From NCBI GenBank assembly GCA_017893485.1, contig CM030358.1, positions 150,549,368 through 150,613,367 of the forward strand: 64,000 nt of DNA, read 5' to 3'. The DNA is from Hemerocallis citrina (lineage: Eukaryota; Streptophyta; Magnoliopsida; Asparagales; Asphodelaceae). The notes below the pieces were generated by a model. The model saw nothing but the letters and a program-made list of their open reading frames with translations, was not told the origin of the DNA and made no database searches. Position numbers and translations under genes: made by a program. Below, piece after piece: positions 32,365 to 44,105 of the stretch (position 1 is the stretch's first letter; every line of letters begins with the position of its first letter).

Positions 32365-33350
32365 ACCTATGTCAAGCGGTTGTTTGAAAGCTGGCTTCCA
32401 TGTGCCTCTTTTCCAGGCTGCTGCCACCGTGCAGTGTGGATGTGTCGCTTGCTCGTATAAGTCTGGGAACATGGACCTGATTGTGTGATCAGCACACCAC
32501 TTATCCCACCAAAATCTAGTAAGTCTACCGTTACCTATGACTAACTTAACGCAGCTGTTGAAGGGATCGTATGCCTAAGTGATACCTTTCCAGAAGCAGG
32601 ATACTCTAGGAAGGTTTGAGAGGTCTGCATTAATGAGTGTGACTTTCCCTCCCAAAGAGAGGGCTTTCCCTTTCCATCCTGCTAGCCGTTTCTCGACCCT
32701 ATCAATGATGGGTAGCCAATCCGCCTTTTTGAGTTTCCCGGGTCTTAATGGCAATCCAAGGTATTGAATGGGGAACCTCTCGACGGAGCAATTGAGGATT
32801 GTGGCATAATCCAGCGTCTCTTCTGGAGTCGGAGCAATGGGAATAAGCGCGCTTTTGTGGAAATTAACTCTGAGTCCCGACCAAGCTTCAAAGCAATATA
32901 GAATTCCTTTGAAGACGGTAGTTTCCCCTGGGTTTCCATTGCCGAATAGGAGGGTGTCGTCTGCGTATTGGAGTATGGAGCATCCTTGGCGCTGTACCCC
33001 TTTAGCCACTGGTACAATCCAGCCTGCTCAACTGCACTTGGTCATCATGGATCTTAAAAACGTCCGCCATGATGGTAAAGAGGAGGGGTGATAACGGATC
33101 TCCTTGTCTGAGCCCCCGTTTGCAGGGGAATGGGTGACCTGTTGTCCCATTTATCAAAATAGCCGTCTTGCTAGTGGTCAGACACGTGTGGATCCATCTG
33201 TCCTCGAACCCCCGTCTCGTAAGCGCTTCCAGTAAACAGTCCCATTCCACGAAATCATAGGCTTTCTCAAAGTCCAGCTTCAGGAGGTAGCTCTTAGCGT
33301 TGGAAGCGTGGCACTGATGGATAGTCTCCCGGCCTGTCCAACTGGTTGAT
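32365..33350 (-). pseudogene. LINE reverse transcriptase, 5'-truncated
   Basis: Minus-strand pieces in order: LLKLDFEKAYDFVEWDCLLE, then CKRGLRQGDPLSPLLFTIMA, a frame change near 33010-33030, ILQYADDTLLFGNGNPGETT with the catalytic YADD, GLRVNFHKSALIP, QYLGLPLRPGK and KVTLINADLSNLP. One stop follows (about 32575), then the frame runs to the LTR junction. It is better preserved than the plus-strand LINE. Confidence 0.9.
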
Positions 33351-33371
33351 TGACAGGGTTGCTATTCACCA

Positions 33372-33605
33372 CTATTTTTTATTGTTTGGGAGCTTCCATA
33401 TTTCCTTCATCTTCGTCGGCCCCCTCGACCTCCTCAAAGTGGTGGGGGTGCTACCTTCACCCCTCTCAACTGTAGTAGCACCCTCATCCGCCACCCCTCC
33501 AAGCTCTTCCATCAGGTGCTGAGTAGTAAGTCCCATGCTAGGCTGCTCTACAGCCTCGTCTTGGTCGTGCACAATTGTTGCCAACTTTATCTTCGTTCTA
33601 ACCAT
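33372..33605 (-). pseudogene. N-terminal remnant of a CACTA second-gene product
   Basis: The 77-aa frame begins MVRTK and carries LRRSRGPTKMKEIWKLPNNK, resembling the arginine-rich RGPTKM region of plant Ptta/En/Spm-family proteins. It ends at the presumed element border. The family match is from memory of a short motif. Confidence 0.45.
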
Positions 33606-34044
33606 ATTTCACCTGTTTAAAGAAAATTCAAATTAATTATAATTTAATCAACAAATCAAACATATGAACAAATAATGACATTAAAACAAAAGGTACTTAA
33701 AACAACCACAAATCATCACAATAACTATTCAACAATTTTAAGCTTTTACGTCAAATAACATTAATTATAATCATATAAACAATAAGTTCCACTAATTAAC
33801 TGTAGTGAAATGTACGAAAACAATTGAAACACAACTGAAATGACACAAAAACTAAAATGTGTATAAGTGATGAACACAATATTATTCACTTTTTAGAGCA
33901 ATAATCTTAATATAATTAGACATTTAAAAGCTCTATATGTGGTATTTAACTCTTATTTTCTCTTTTCCATAGGAAACAGCTTACAACAGCAAAACGAAGC
34001 AGATTCAAGATTTCAAGGACAATACACAGCAAACTGCAGAGGAT

Positions 34045-34880
34045 CAGTCGACTGGTTCCTCAACCAGGCGACTGAACAAGAGAAGCTGATTTTCCACAAC
34101 TCTCGACACAGTCGACTCACTCCCAAAAGACAGTCGACTGGTCTGAACAATTATAAAATCTTCAGGAGTCTCGACTCAGTCGACTGGTTCGAAGATAAGT
34201 CGACTGGTCTGCGGCGGAGTAAACAGATAAGATATTCGAAGATTCACCCAAATCTAATTTCAAATCTATTTAAATCCAGATCTTATGCAACGAATCAAAT
34301 CTAGAGACTGGAAATTGGCAAAAGCACGTGGTGAACAGATAAGGAAGGAAAGAAGAAAAGAGAGAGACATAAATCATCAAATCAAGAAGATTTTTCCTAA
34401 ACAAAAGGGGGAAACCCTAATTCTCAGCGGTACTCTATAAATATCAGAAAAGATCATCTATAGCAGAGGCATCTATCTCTTGGACGCAACTTAATCTCAG
34501 AATTCCCAACCATCAAGTCATCAACCAGTGCTTCATTCCATCATCATCGAAGAAGGGGAAGAGGAGAACCAGTACTCGAAGGCAGTCGACTGTGTGACAG
34601 CCAGTCGACTCTATTGCCGGAATCCATTAGTTTATTTCTTCTCTCTTTATTCTTTGATGTTGATCATGTATTTGAATTTGTTAAGCAATAAAAGTATTAT
34701 TATGTGGAACTAATTTCATAGTTGGGAAGATTGAAGCCGTAGTTATGTAGTGCTATGTTCTTTTGAATCCTTCTATTTTACTTATTGATTGAATCTAATT
34801 GAATTGATATAGATTGATAACAGTCAAACTTGTTCAGGAGTTATAAGTACAGTCGACTGAAGGTGAGAGCCAGTCGACTG
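34045..34880 (+). repeat. Five GTCGAC box pairs in the LTR-like insertion
   Basis: Pairs lie at 34045-34074, 34109-34142, 34177-34209, 34583-34611 and 34850-34880, with box spacings of 20, 22, 20, 19 and 21 bp. The first three are upstream of the TATA box at 34435, the other two downstream. Confidence 0.75.
34435..34443 (+). promoter_or_regulatory. TATA box of the LTR-like insertion
   Basis: ctataaatat is placed after the box pairs and before a CT-rich leader. It is the likely promoter of the LTR. Confidence 0.5.
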
Positions 34881-35546
34881 CCATACAGAATCTGATATTA
34901 TCAAGTTTGTGAGTTAGAAATCTGAATCTGTTATATGAGCATATTGAGACGACCCGTATCTCGTGCTCGTAACTTGTAACAAGGGAATCCTTAGGATTCT
35001 TGGTTCAATCAACTTAAAGGATCTAGATCTGATACCAATTTCTAGAACTTTAAGTGTTTGTTCGTTTCCACTGTTCTTATGCTTTTGTTAAGTATAACTT
35101 AGTAGATACCATGCTAAAATACTTAGGGGAAGAAACGAATTAGAGTAGATACCATGCCTAATTCTTGGCTTAGGGAAACAATACTTTAAGGAGTAGATAC
35201 CATGCCCTTGAAGTGAACAAACATGAGTAATTAGAAGTAAGTTCAGAAGGTGACTTAGCATTACTAACTATTGGTGGAAATCAACAACCCAACTATTCAA
35301 GAGATATTTGTGATTCAACACCTCTCATCTTAGTTTTAATCTTTTAGTTCTTTTAGAATATTACAACAACTCTTACTCATTTTTATTATTAGTTTTATTG
35401 ATTAGTAAGTTGAAGTCTACAATCTCTGTGGGATCGACCCTTGCTATTACTACGATTCTATAAACGATTCGTGCACTTGCGAGGTTTTTAATTTGTGTCT
35501 AGTTTATCTATTAATTTGGGTATCTAGATTTCACAACAATAAGATA

Positions 35547-35807
35547 CTATATTACAACATCATCAAATAGATCTCCCTCTTCTCCATCCGTACGGATCCA
35601 GGTAGGGAAACTATTGACATAAAAAACGTTTACATCAAATGTAACAAATTCAGAAGCAGTGAAATTGTTCTCAATATCATCATCTTCATCATCTGAATTA
35701 TCCCCCAGTTGAAATACATCTCTTGGTTGCATAAGTAGCTCCACGTAACTTTTTTCCATTACTGGGTCCTGAATATAGAAAACTTGTTGCACTTGAGATG
35801 GGAACAC
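35547..35807 (-). pseudogene. CACTA transposase gene, DUF4216-type C-terminal part
   Basis: FPSQVQQVFYIQDPVMEKSY followed by a PRDVFQLGD segment and an acidic stretch is the DUF4216 pattern at the C-terminal part of plant CACTA transposase genes. It is open to its stop at 35547-35549. The rest of the gene is split and decayed. Confidence 0.8.
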
Positions 35808-36494
35808 AAATGGTTCATGACTAATGTGTGTCCCAGTGTGAATCAGATGTGAGAATCTACAACTATAAAGCCCAACTTATCATGGTGGTTGTTACTTAAC
35901 ATAGCCTAATCGCCACGAAATAATACTACTCGAAAGTGCCCGTAATAATCCAAATCTATGATATCTGTGAGCACCTTATAATAGTCAACATCCCCGTCTA
36001 CAGGATTCAGGTCTTTATTAGAGGCATAGCTTCTAGTTTTTGAAGTCACTACAATGCTGCTATTTTAAGACTTCAAGTTGCGTTCACGCTCCTTAGTACG
36101 AAATCCGAAGCCATTGTATATATATCCATTGTATCTTTCAACCATTTTATGGGGACCTTTGGCAAGAATCTTTACTTTAGATGTCACATCATCATTACCC
36201 AACGAGGAAACCTACAATTATATAGTGGTTGGTATTAGCATAAGACTTTAAATTATTTTTTGCAAAACTTTAATTCAAACCTTGGTTGGTCACTTATGTG
36301 AGTTTCAAATCACTTGTGGAATTGCTCATTCATTAGTTTATGTTGCTCACGTGGCTTCAAGTTTTTTGTTCTATGCCTTTTTTTCATTTTCCTGATAAAT
36401 TCGCTAGAACAAGATAAGAATGAATGTAAATTAAAATTTTGGTTAACTACTCTTTAATTGTAAGAAATAAATTCACACTACTGATAAATCCAAC

Positions 36495-37260
36495 TTACGC
36501 TCGATATGGCTCACATGATGCATGGTGATCGAACATATATCGATGTGCTTGTTCCCATGTTAAGTCATCTAACTCAAAAGCATCGATTTTCCCAAAAGTA
36601 GTGCCCGCAGTCTGAAAGATATATTTAGCCCCTTTGAGGTTAGAAATGTCTGAATTTCTCCTTGGTCTAGTCAGACATGTCACCACACCCTGAAGATACC
36701 TTGAACAAAAATTGGAGCACTCCTCCGAAAGATAACCTTCTGCTATTGAGCCTTCTGGATAAGCTTTATTTCTAACGTAACCCTTAAATTGGTAAAGGTA
36801 CCTAAACAAGCATATTTGGATTGTAAAACATTTGGAAATTACACACATAAGAAGTACATAATTAATGAACTTAATGAGGGATGAAGTACTACCTCGCAAT
36901 GGGATACATCCATCGATAATGTACTGGTCCACCAAGTCTTGCTTCATCGGCTAGGTGGATTATCAAGTGAACCATTATAGTGAAGAATGATGGGGGGAAT
37001 ATCCTCTCCATTTGACAAAGTGTCAATGCAGAACGCTGCTCTAATCTGTCAATATCTTCAACACGTAGCAATCACGAGAAAATTCCTTTATATATACTAC
37101 ATAAATCTTTCAGGACGGAAGTGACTTGCTCACACATTGAAGACCTCAAAGCAACGGGAAGGAGATCTTGCATCGAGATATGGTAGTCATGTGACTTTAG
37201 ACCATGGAGCTTTTTCTCCTTATAGTTGACACATTTTGATATATCAGATGAATAAACCAT
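36495..37260 (-). pseudogene. CACTA transposase gene, DUF4218 region
   Basis: Minus-strand pieces: KLHGLKSHDYHISMQDLLPV, then LEQRSALTLCQMERIFPPSF, GGPVHYRWMYPI, FKGYVRNKAYPEGSIAEGYL and EECSNFCSRYL. These follow the DUF4218 order, interrupted by a probable intron near 36797-36890 and by a frameshift or stop near 37070. The upstream Transposase_21 catalytic region is not found. Confidence 0.85.
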
Positions 37261-38739
37261 CAGGGACTTTAAGATCCTGTAAAACTTTGCAAAACATTTC
37301 CAACTCGCTTTTTTGGGTTGAGATTGTTAGTGTTATATCAACTCCAAAAGAAGTGCCAAGCATAGAGCATTTAGAAAATTTTGCAATTGAGTGTAAGCCC
37401 CACATCATTATAGTTATTACAGCTTAAATCTACATCCATAAGAAGTTAATGAATAACTCTATGTTCCAAGGAGGTTTAAACCATTACAATCAACTGTTGC
37501 AATCTTTTCAATATGTCAGCAGTTTAGTTACGTTCATATTTTTTGGGGGAAATGAGATAAATTTATTATTAGGAGAGAATTTTACACGGCTTTGGTTGTC
37601 TTTATTGAATTCATTCCAATATATCCAAAAAGGACGACCAAAGAAGTCAATTAGGCCTAAAAGATCAAGAGATGAGTTACCATTTGTCTCTCTGGTCTCA
37701 ATGGAGATAAATTCAATAAGAGTAGATACTGGATAACATTAGCAGCTTGCACTTAGAAAATTAGAATTATCTCTACTCCACATTCCAGACGTCGTGACAA
37801 ACACACCATTATTAGCAAATTTTGCACTTACATGATCTTGAAACTATAACTTTAGATAATTAAATTTTATATCCAAACATGCATATTGTATTAAGCAACT
37901 AGATGATACTAATTAATCTGGTAGGGAATTACACATTCAATATATAACACTTGTAATGTGCATAGCTATAGATACAATATATAAGAAACTTTGACATAAA
38001 AGAGACCAAAAGCAGATACTTGAAATATAAATGATATGTGAATAGTAGCTATTACAGAGATAAATGTGAGAAACTTAAGAAGAACATATTTTCATGAAGA
38101 AGTAATCTATGTTAATTTATTAACATTCTAATGTTTACAAAGCACAAACTATTCTATTTGAAAGCTCAGTTTGTGTCCGGCATATGTACATATAACACTA
38201 CTTATTTAATTATATCATGTGCATATAATCAATGAAACCTTCAAAATTCTTACTGCTTTAAGTAACTCACTAACCCAAACTACAATAAGTACAGCACACA
38301 TAGTAAATAGATTCATATGGGCATAAGAAAGATCAAATTTTGAGTCTATACCAAAATCTTTAAAATTTCCAAATGTCGTAAATCATTCACCAAACCAAAA
38401 CACTACAACCCACTTCAAAATAATCAATCAAACTTCAATCAAAAAGGGTTCGCTGAAAATTACCTCAATAATAGCAACAAGGGGGACGGAGGGGCGGTGA
38501 CAAAAGAGGGGCATGGACGGAGGGGCGGTGACGAAAGAGGGGTGTGGACAGAGGGGTGGCGTCAAAGGAACACGAGGCGACGGCAAGATTGAGGAGAAGA
38601 GGGGGCAAAAAGTCAGAGAGAGAGAGAGAGAGTTCGCGAGAGAGAGGAGACAGAGGATTTAGGGTTAGATGAAAGTTTTTGGGGGGAAATGAATAGTTAG
38701 GGCAGGATGGAATAAAATACACTACCCTATCACGGCATT
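37261..38739 (-). other. 5' part of the CACTA element, non-coding
   Basis: No transposase core can be read. Around 38465-38680 a CT-rich stretch on the minus strand, beginning aaccctaaatcctctg and running into (CT)n, looks like a transcribed 5' leader. Confidence 0.5.
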
Positions 38740-38973
38740 TTCAATCAAAAACGTCGTGGTATACATCCACATTAACTAGCGCAAAGATACGATAGTCTTT
38801 CAGGGCATTTTACATTCATAAACACCGTTATATATCATATATATAACGACGTTATATGTAAACGTCGTCATAGACATTCGATATTAAAAAAAAATTATAA
38901 CAATGGTCTATCCCGGCGTTTGGGTGTACACGCCGGGATAGATATGTCGTTATATCCATTACGATTAGTAGTG
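38740..38973 (-). repeat. CACTA terminus with subterminal repeats
   Basis: Short motifs such as aacgtcg, ggcattt and the inverted pair atcccggcg...cgccgggat recur before the terminal tagtg. Such subterminal arrays bind the CACTA-encoded accessory protein in characterised elements. Confidence 0.65.
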
Positions 38974-39057
38974 AATTAATCCTTGTGGGTTCGACACTCT
39001 TTTTACTTAACTATACTACTTATTGCGATTTTGTACACTTGCAAATAATTCACATCA
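38974..39057 (+). repeat. Athila-like 5' LTR, last 84 bp
   Basis: ccttgtgggttcgacactc to gcaaataattcacatca matches 60662-60745. The rest of the LTR is lost at the CACTA junction. Confidence 0.85.
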
Positions 39058-39062
39058 AGTTT

Positions 39063-39081
39063 TTGGCATCGTTGCCAGGGA
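39063..39081 (+). other. Primer-binding site of the Athila-like element
   Basis: tttggcatcgttgccaggga begins a few bases after the LTR end. It resembles the tggcgccgttgccgggga sites of plant Athila/Tat elements. Confidence 0.75.
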
Positions 39082-39230
39082 CTAATTCTTCTTTTATTGA
39101 TATTGATAATTGCTAGATTGTTACTAATTTAGATTTTTCTTACTATTTTCATTATTTTTATTTTCTTTCTAGTTTTTTTTTTAGTTTTTCTATTTTTTAG
39201 CTATATTTCAGGACATAGAAGTGTATCACA

Positions 39231-39611
39231 ATGGCAAACAATGAGGAAAACAAGGCTTTGAGAGACTATGTTATGCCCTCGCTTAATGGAATAACATCAA
39301 GCATAAAGAGACCGGTTATACAAGCTAACAATTTTGAGATTAGACCAGCAATCATTCAAATGATTCAATAGTCTGTTCAGTGTGGGGGACTATCGCATGA
39401 GGATCCTAATGTTCACATTGCAAACTTTCTAGAAATTTGTGACACTTTCAAACACAATGGAGTATCAGATTATGCAATTCGATTGAGACTCTTTCCTTTT
39501 TCACTAAGAGATAAGGCTAAGGTTTGGCTAAATTTTCTACCTTCCGGTGGTATTACTACTGGGGAGGGACTTGCACAAAATGTTTTTGCTAAGTTTTTCG
39601 CCGGCAAAGAC
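39231..39611 (+). pseudogene. Athila-like gag, N-terminal part
   Basis: From the ATG at 39231: LRDYVMPSLNGITSSIKRP, IQANNFEIRPAIIQMIQ, a TAG at 39369-39371, then DPNVHIANFLEICDTFKHNG and LRLFPFSLRDKAKVWLNFL. This matches the capsid region of Athila-type gag proteins. The frame is cut at 39611 by the Tekay-like insertion. Confidence 0.9.
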
Positions 39612-42600
39612 TGTAACACCCTAGATTTTCATTTGTGAGATTTTGTGATTTTACGTGCTTTGCACGTATAATTTCATTTGTATAATTTCTTGTATAAAAT
39701 ATATTTCTTATATAGTATTTGTTCCTCTTTATTTTTCAAAAATTATTTTCTTTAAAAGCCTAATTGTCTTTTTAAGCCACTTTATTAATTAATTAATTTA
39801 ATTATTTAAACCGATGGTTAATTTAGCCCATTAGTGAGCCCATTTAACTTATTTCTCTTTTAAAAATAATCCAACTTGTAGTGTAGACTCTTTTCATGAA
39901 CAATTAAATTTTTATTCATATATACACTTGTAAGGAGGGGGTGCTAGTTGGCACGTGCAAGCACCAGGGTGTGCATTGCACACTTTTCCCATAGGCCATA
40001 TTGTAGATGGAGGGAGTGGGAGAGATGGAAGTGGTGGAGAGGTGGTTGTTCATCATGGGTAGTTTTATAACTCCCTAGTTCATCTAGACCATTGATCTCT
40101 AACCATTTGATCACATCCTAGCCCTACATTCACCCTAAAAATTTGTATAAATACCCCTCCCTATACTCTTCATTCTCACACCTAAAATTTTTGAAAGAAA
40201 AGAATAGAAAGAAAAGAAAGAGAAGTAATTTTAGTGAGACAAAAGATTGAGGAGTTGTAAGATTGTGTGGTATTGTGTTCTTCATCCAAGGAGGAGGCCG
40301 GCATTTTCAAGAATCAAGAAGAGGGAGCTCGGGTTGCGTGCATCACTAGGAGGGGAGTCAATTTGGTGGCTTGATCTAGGAGGAGAAGGCTTCACTCGAT
40401 CGTTGGAGGAGATCTCTAGAAGTTTATTTGTTTTTCTCTCCATCAAAGGTGGGTGATTCTCTTACACTTCTAACTTGGTTCATGCTAGAGTATGGTTGAT
40501 GCAATTGAAAAGAAACATAGCTATTCTAGCCATGTGTTATGAGAATGAGACAAATTAGAATGCTTAATTATGTGTGAAAAGAATGATAATTAGTTGCAAA
40601 TTTTGATAGTTAGTTTAATATTGACCATGCTACCATGCTTTAATTGATGATTTGTGCTATACTAAGGAGACATGATTGTATGCTTAATTGGATCGAAATA
40701 ATAATCATGCGTAATGGTGATATTGCTATCTCAATTGTTAATAATGAGAAAAGAGGGATTTGTTACTGAAATGATTAAGCAATCATAATAATCATCATAA
40801 GAAAGAAATATGAGAAGTTTGAATGAAACCTTACAAAAGAACTATTGTATGTGTCTATTGAAATTACAAGACATAATCGTTTTAGACAAAAAATCACATT
40901 TTTATGCCAAAAATTAAGTTTTCAGTTAATGATATTTTAGAAGTACATAAAAATTAGATTCTGGAAATTTTAATTGTAACTGGAGAAGAAACGAAGTGGA
41001 AACTAGTTTTTTTTTAAAATAAAAATCGAAAGAACGAAATTCGGATCAAAACCCTTAAAATCTAAACCAAATTAACTTAGTCACTTAAACTAATTGGCTA
41101 GTAGGTGCGGTTGGGTGCGCTTACTGTAGCGTGGGTCTGGTCTTGGGTCTCGGGTTCGAAACTTGGCCTTAGTTTTGATTTTAATTTTTTGGGTAAAAAC
41201 CGAGCGCTAGAAACGAACTCATTTGGATTCGAGTCCTCTCTGTGACGCGGTTGCGCCCTGTCTCTTCTGGTTAGCGCGTGCGCTGGCTTTGTCTGTGTTT
41301 GCTAGTTCGATTCCAGACTTTGGCATGATTAAACCCCTTTTTGATTTTTAATGTTTTTGTGATTTTTTGACTTTAAAAAAATTCAGGAAAAATCTGATGA
41401 TTGTTATAAAGTATATAGACTTCATGAAAAATATTTGTACGCTATTTTGACTTAAATTAAATAGTGTGAGAAGAAAAATTGAGTATAACCTTGTAAAATC
41501 GATATTTGCATAAGTATAAGAACAAAAGTGATTTTTGAGTTATACTAAATTTATAAAAGAGAATTTTGTATAAAAAGAACTTGAAGTGTGTTCATTATGG
41601 ATTTTGTTATTATCTTGGGTAACGTATGCATTGAAAGTTAAAAGAAAAATATGATTTTGATTTTTGGAGAAAAAAAATAATAGTATGGAAATTAAGTGGA
41701 ATTATTGAGACTTATTTGTTTGAATGAGAATGTTATAAATTGAAATTGAACATTGGATATGGAAAGGAGATGGATATTTATTTGAACTATGAAAAGACTA
41801 AATGAGTATGAGAACTCAATTTTTGTGACTATGAATTGAAATTGAGAACTAGAGTGTAGTTAAGCCTCATACCAGCATCGAAAAGAAATATGTTGAAATG
41901 AAAAGACCAAGTTTGGTTCACGTTGTATAAATGGTTAAGACTGGTATAGTGGAATGGCTAACTCTAGAAAATTGATTTTTGTTCATGTTTCAAATAACTA
42001 AGGACTTGATACATAATGAAGACGTGATGAAAATAAGAGAAAAACACGAGTATGAGGGCCTCGGAGCTACAGTGTGAGAGTATTCACAGGCTGTCTTCAC
42101 GATGCGTCGTGACATAACGTGAATATGTCTCCAAGAGTCCGTACCGCATGCGATGCTCGTGGGATGTTTGGTGACTGCGGGTGGTATCATGTCCCATAAT
42201 GGAGGCTGAATTGTCCATAGGTTCTTCACGATGCGTCGTGACATGACATGGGATTCTCCTCCAGGATGTCTGGACATGAGCTTGTAACTCATAGAACATA
42301 TATGATACTTATCGTAGTTATAGTAGTAGTTTAAGCCATAGAGAGGGATTGAACCCTACAAGATGAAGAATGGCTAAGGGCTTGCCCTCATACCTATGTA
42401 GTATGTGATGCATAGAATCTGAACAAGTGCGCATTAGTGTCATCTAATATAAATAACTGCATTAAGGCCTAAGTGCACCGCACAACACGACATCAATAGG
42501 TAGTCCCTTGTAGTTCTGTTTGTGATCAAGTTTGTGGTTTGTTTAAGTATTTGAGAATCGTTATACTGTTTTCGTCATAGAGAGGATAGCCGTGTATAAT

Positions 42601-42878
42601 ATTTCGTCGGTTGTAAGCAACTGAAGTGCCCACAGTTTCTATGCAGGATAAAGTGGTTAACAAGACTAAAGAATGCATGCTGATTAAAGATTGATTCAAG
42701 TGATGTACATTTCAATTTATGTAAATTATTGTAAATTGCTTCCGCTGTAAATATGTAATGTAAATATAAACTCTGATGTAACAAAAAGTTTTTATTTCTT
42801 TGTAAAATTGTACGAAGAGAAGTGTAAAGATCCTGTGGAACTTCGAATTCAGTCTATTTTGGAATTCGGGGTGTTACA
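39612..42878 (+). repeat. Tekay-like 5' LTR
   Basis: tgtaacaccctag to ggggtgttaca. A TATA box tataaata is at 40146-40153, followed by a purine-rich leader and a donor-like caaag|gtgggt near 40450. Confidence 0.95.
40146..40153 (+). promoter_or_regulatory. TATA box of the Tekay-like 5' LTR
   Basis: tataaata precedes a CT-rich start region (cccctccctatactcttc). The matching site in the 3' LTR (about 48072) reads gtaaaaata, so that copy has lost the box. Confidence 0.6.
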
Positions 42879-42881
42879 GAG

Positions 42882-42894
42882 TGGTGTCAGAGTC
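42882..42894 (+). other. Primer-binding site of the Tekay-like element
   Basis: tggtgtcagagtc lies 3 nt after the LTR end. It is close to the tggtatcagagc complement of initiator-Met tRNA. Confidence 0.8.
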
Positions 42895-42938
42895 ACGCTT
42901 CCAAGTAGTACAAATTTATAAGGAACGACACCCTAGAA

Positions 42939-44009
42939 GTGGACATTAGAGAGTGTGTTGAGTCTAGAGATTTACATGTAAGTCACTTACATTTGTATTG
43001 CTCTATGATTTATGCTTCTTCTTCTCCTTTCTCTAAGATGGCGGACCACTTCGACCCAGCTGGAGATGATGACTGGCACATAGTTGAGGAAGATTACTAC
43101 CCCGGGCAAGCCGATTCAGACGAAGAGGATCCTGAAGAATTTGAAGAGGAATGGCCAGAGTCCTGAGAGATCACTCCACCTCCGGATTCATCTGATGATT
43201 CCTCTGACGAGGAAGAACCAGTTCCGAGTAGTCTCATTGTGTCTCTTCAGAGGCAGGTAGAGACTATCTTCGAAGTCTTGGAGACTCCAGAGGGCAGCAA
43301 GGTGAAGTTGGCTGCACTATAGTTCGAGAAAGATGCGACTGTATGGTGGAAGTCGATGAAGTGGACGATGGGAGGTATTGTTCTTGGCTGGGAGGAATTC
43401 CGCAGTCATTACTTTCCATCAGACATCCAGGAGAAGAAGGCTATGGAGTTTCTAGCACTGCAGCAGGGCGGCATGTTGGTTAGGGAGTATGAGACAAGGT
43501 TCACTCAACTCTCTAGGTATGCACCCGAACTGGTGATGGACGAGGCCAAGAAGGTTCGAAATTTCGAGCATGGTTTGCGGCCAAGTCTAAGATCCAGGAT
43601 GATACCCCTCGGTATCAGGAGGTTTGACAAGTTGGTCAAACGAGCTGCAGCCACTGAGGCAGATATGGAGCAGCTCCGTGCTGTTCAGAATCGGAGGACA
43701 AATTGGAACGTTGGGAAGAGGCCCGTAGTTTCTGGCAATTTCAGGGGACAGCCGCCGGCCCAGAGGTTCAAACCAACAGGAGCGAATGCTATCAACGTAG
43801 CTGGGAGACCCAGAAACAATTGGGTGAGACCTCCTGTGGTGACTTCTTCAACTGTGGTGAGACGGAACATTACAAGTCTCAATGCCCCAAGCCGCAGAAT
43901 GTCGTCCGTAGTGGACCAACGCAGCAAGTTGGGAAGAAGCCGTACCAGCAAGGGCAAGTATTTACCTTGACTGAAGCTGATGCTGATAAAGTGGATCACG
44001 TCATCACTG
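42939..44009 (+). pseudogene. Tekay-like gag with internal deletion
   Basis: Starts at 42939 or at the in-frame ATG 43038 (MADHFDPAGDDDWH). Stops occur at about 43164 (TGA) and 43321 (TAG). The N-terminal half of the Retrotrans_gag domain is missing. The remainder includes VLGWEEFRSHYFPSD, QQGGMLVREYETRFTQLSRY and a Gly/Arg-rich tail. A frame change near 43836 leads into the zinc knuckle FFNCGETEHYKSQC, in which the first Cys is replaced by Phe. Gag would form the retrotransposon particle. Confidence 0.85.
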
Positions 44010-44105
44010 GTACGAGAGAGGATGTTTAGGAGTGTTTTCTGTTGTTTCTCTTTTTTCCACTTTATATAGTGAACTGTTATGTAACGAGTGTGTGTTATGT
44101 AACAG
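44010..44105 (+). other. 96-nt intron-like insertion between gag and protease
   Basis: It begins gtacgag, contains a T-rich stretch (tgtttctcttttttccac), ends tgtaacag, and its removal joins VITG to KLILNGKK, the usual gag-protease junction of this family, in frame. Length is divisible by three, but the insert carries a stop at 44027-44029. It may be a real intron or an insertion. Confidence 0.5.

Larger units (their letters stand above)
28544..33360 (-). mobile_element. Second LINE, minus strand, 5'-truncated, split by a solo LTR
   Basis: The poly-T at 28544-28559 is the poly(A) tail on the minus strand. Upstream on that strand lie a zinc-binding RT-associated domain (28797-29494) and a reverse transcriptase (32365-33350), separated only by the solo LTR 29495-32364. 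The 5' end stops inside the RT domain at about 33355, next to CACTA-like sequence, so endonuclease and ORF1 are missing. No target duplication was found. Confidence 0.85.
33825..35535 (+). mobile_element. LTR-like insertion inside the CACTA element
   Basis: The right end ctagatttcaca, preceded by tgtgggatcgaccc and gtgcacttgcgagg, is a typical plant gypsy LTR terminus. Flanks acaat (33820-33824) and acaat (35536-35540) suggest a 5-bp target duplication, but the left terminus tgaaac is weak. A TATA box (34435-34443), a leader with aaccctaatt, five GTCGAC box pairs, and three gagtagataccatgc repeats (about 35101, 35144, 35190) lie within. No protein is encoded. Confidence 0.5.
33370..38973 (-). 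mobile_element. Decayed CACTA (En/Spm-like) element
   Basis: The right end is tagtg at 38973 (CACTACTAATCG on the minus strand) preceded by subterminal repeats. Minus-strand remnants of the CACTA transposase gene (DUF4218 and DUF4216 regions) lie at 37260-35547, and a second-gene remnant at 33605-33372. This is the normal gene order. The Transposase_21 core is missing. The proposed left end CACTA at 33370 lies against the LINE truncation point and its 3-bp flank does not match that of the right end, so the left boundary is weak. Confidence 0.6.
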
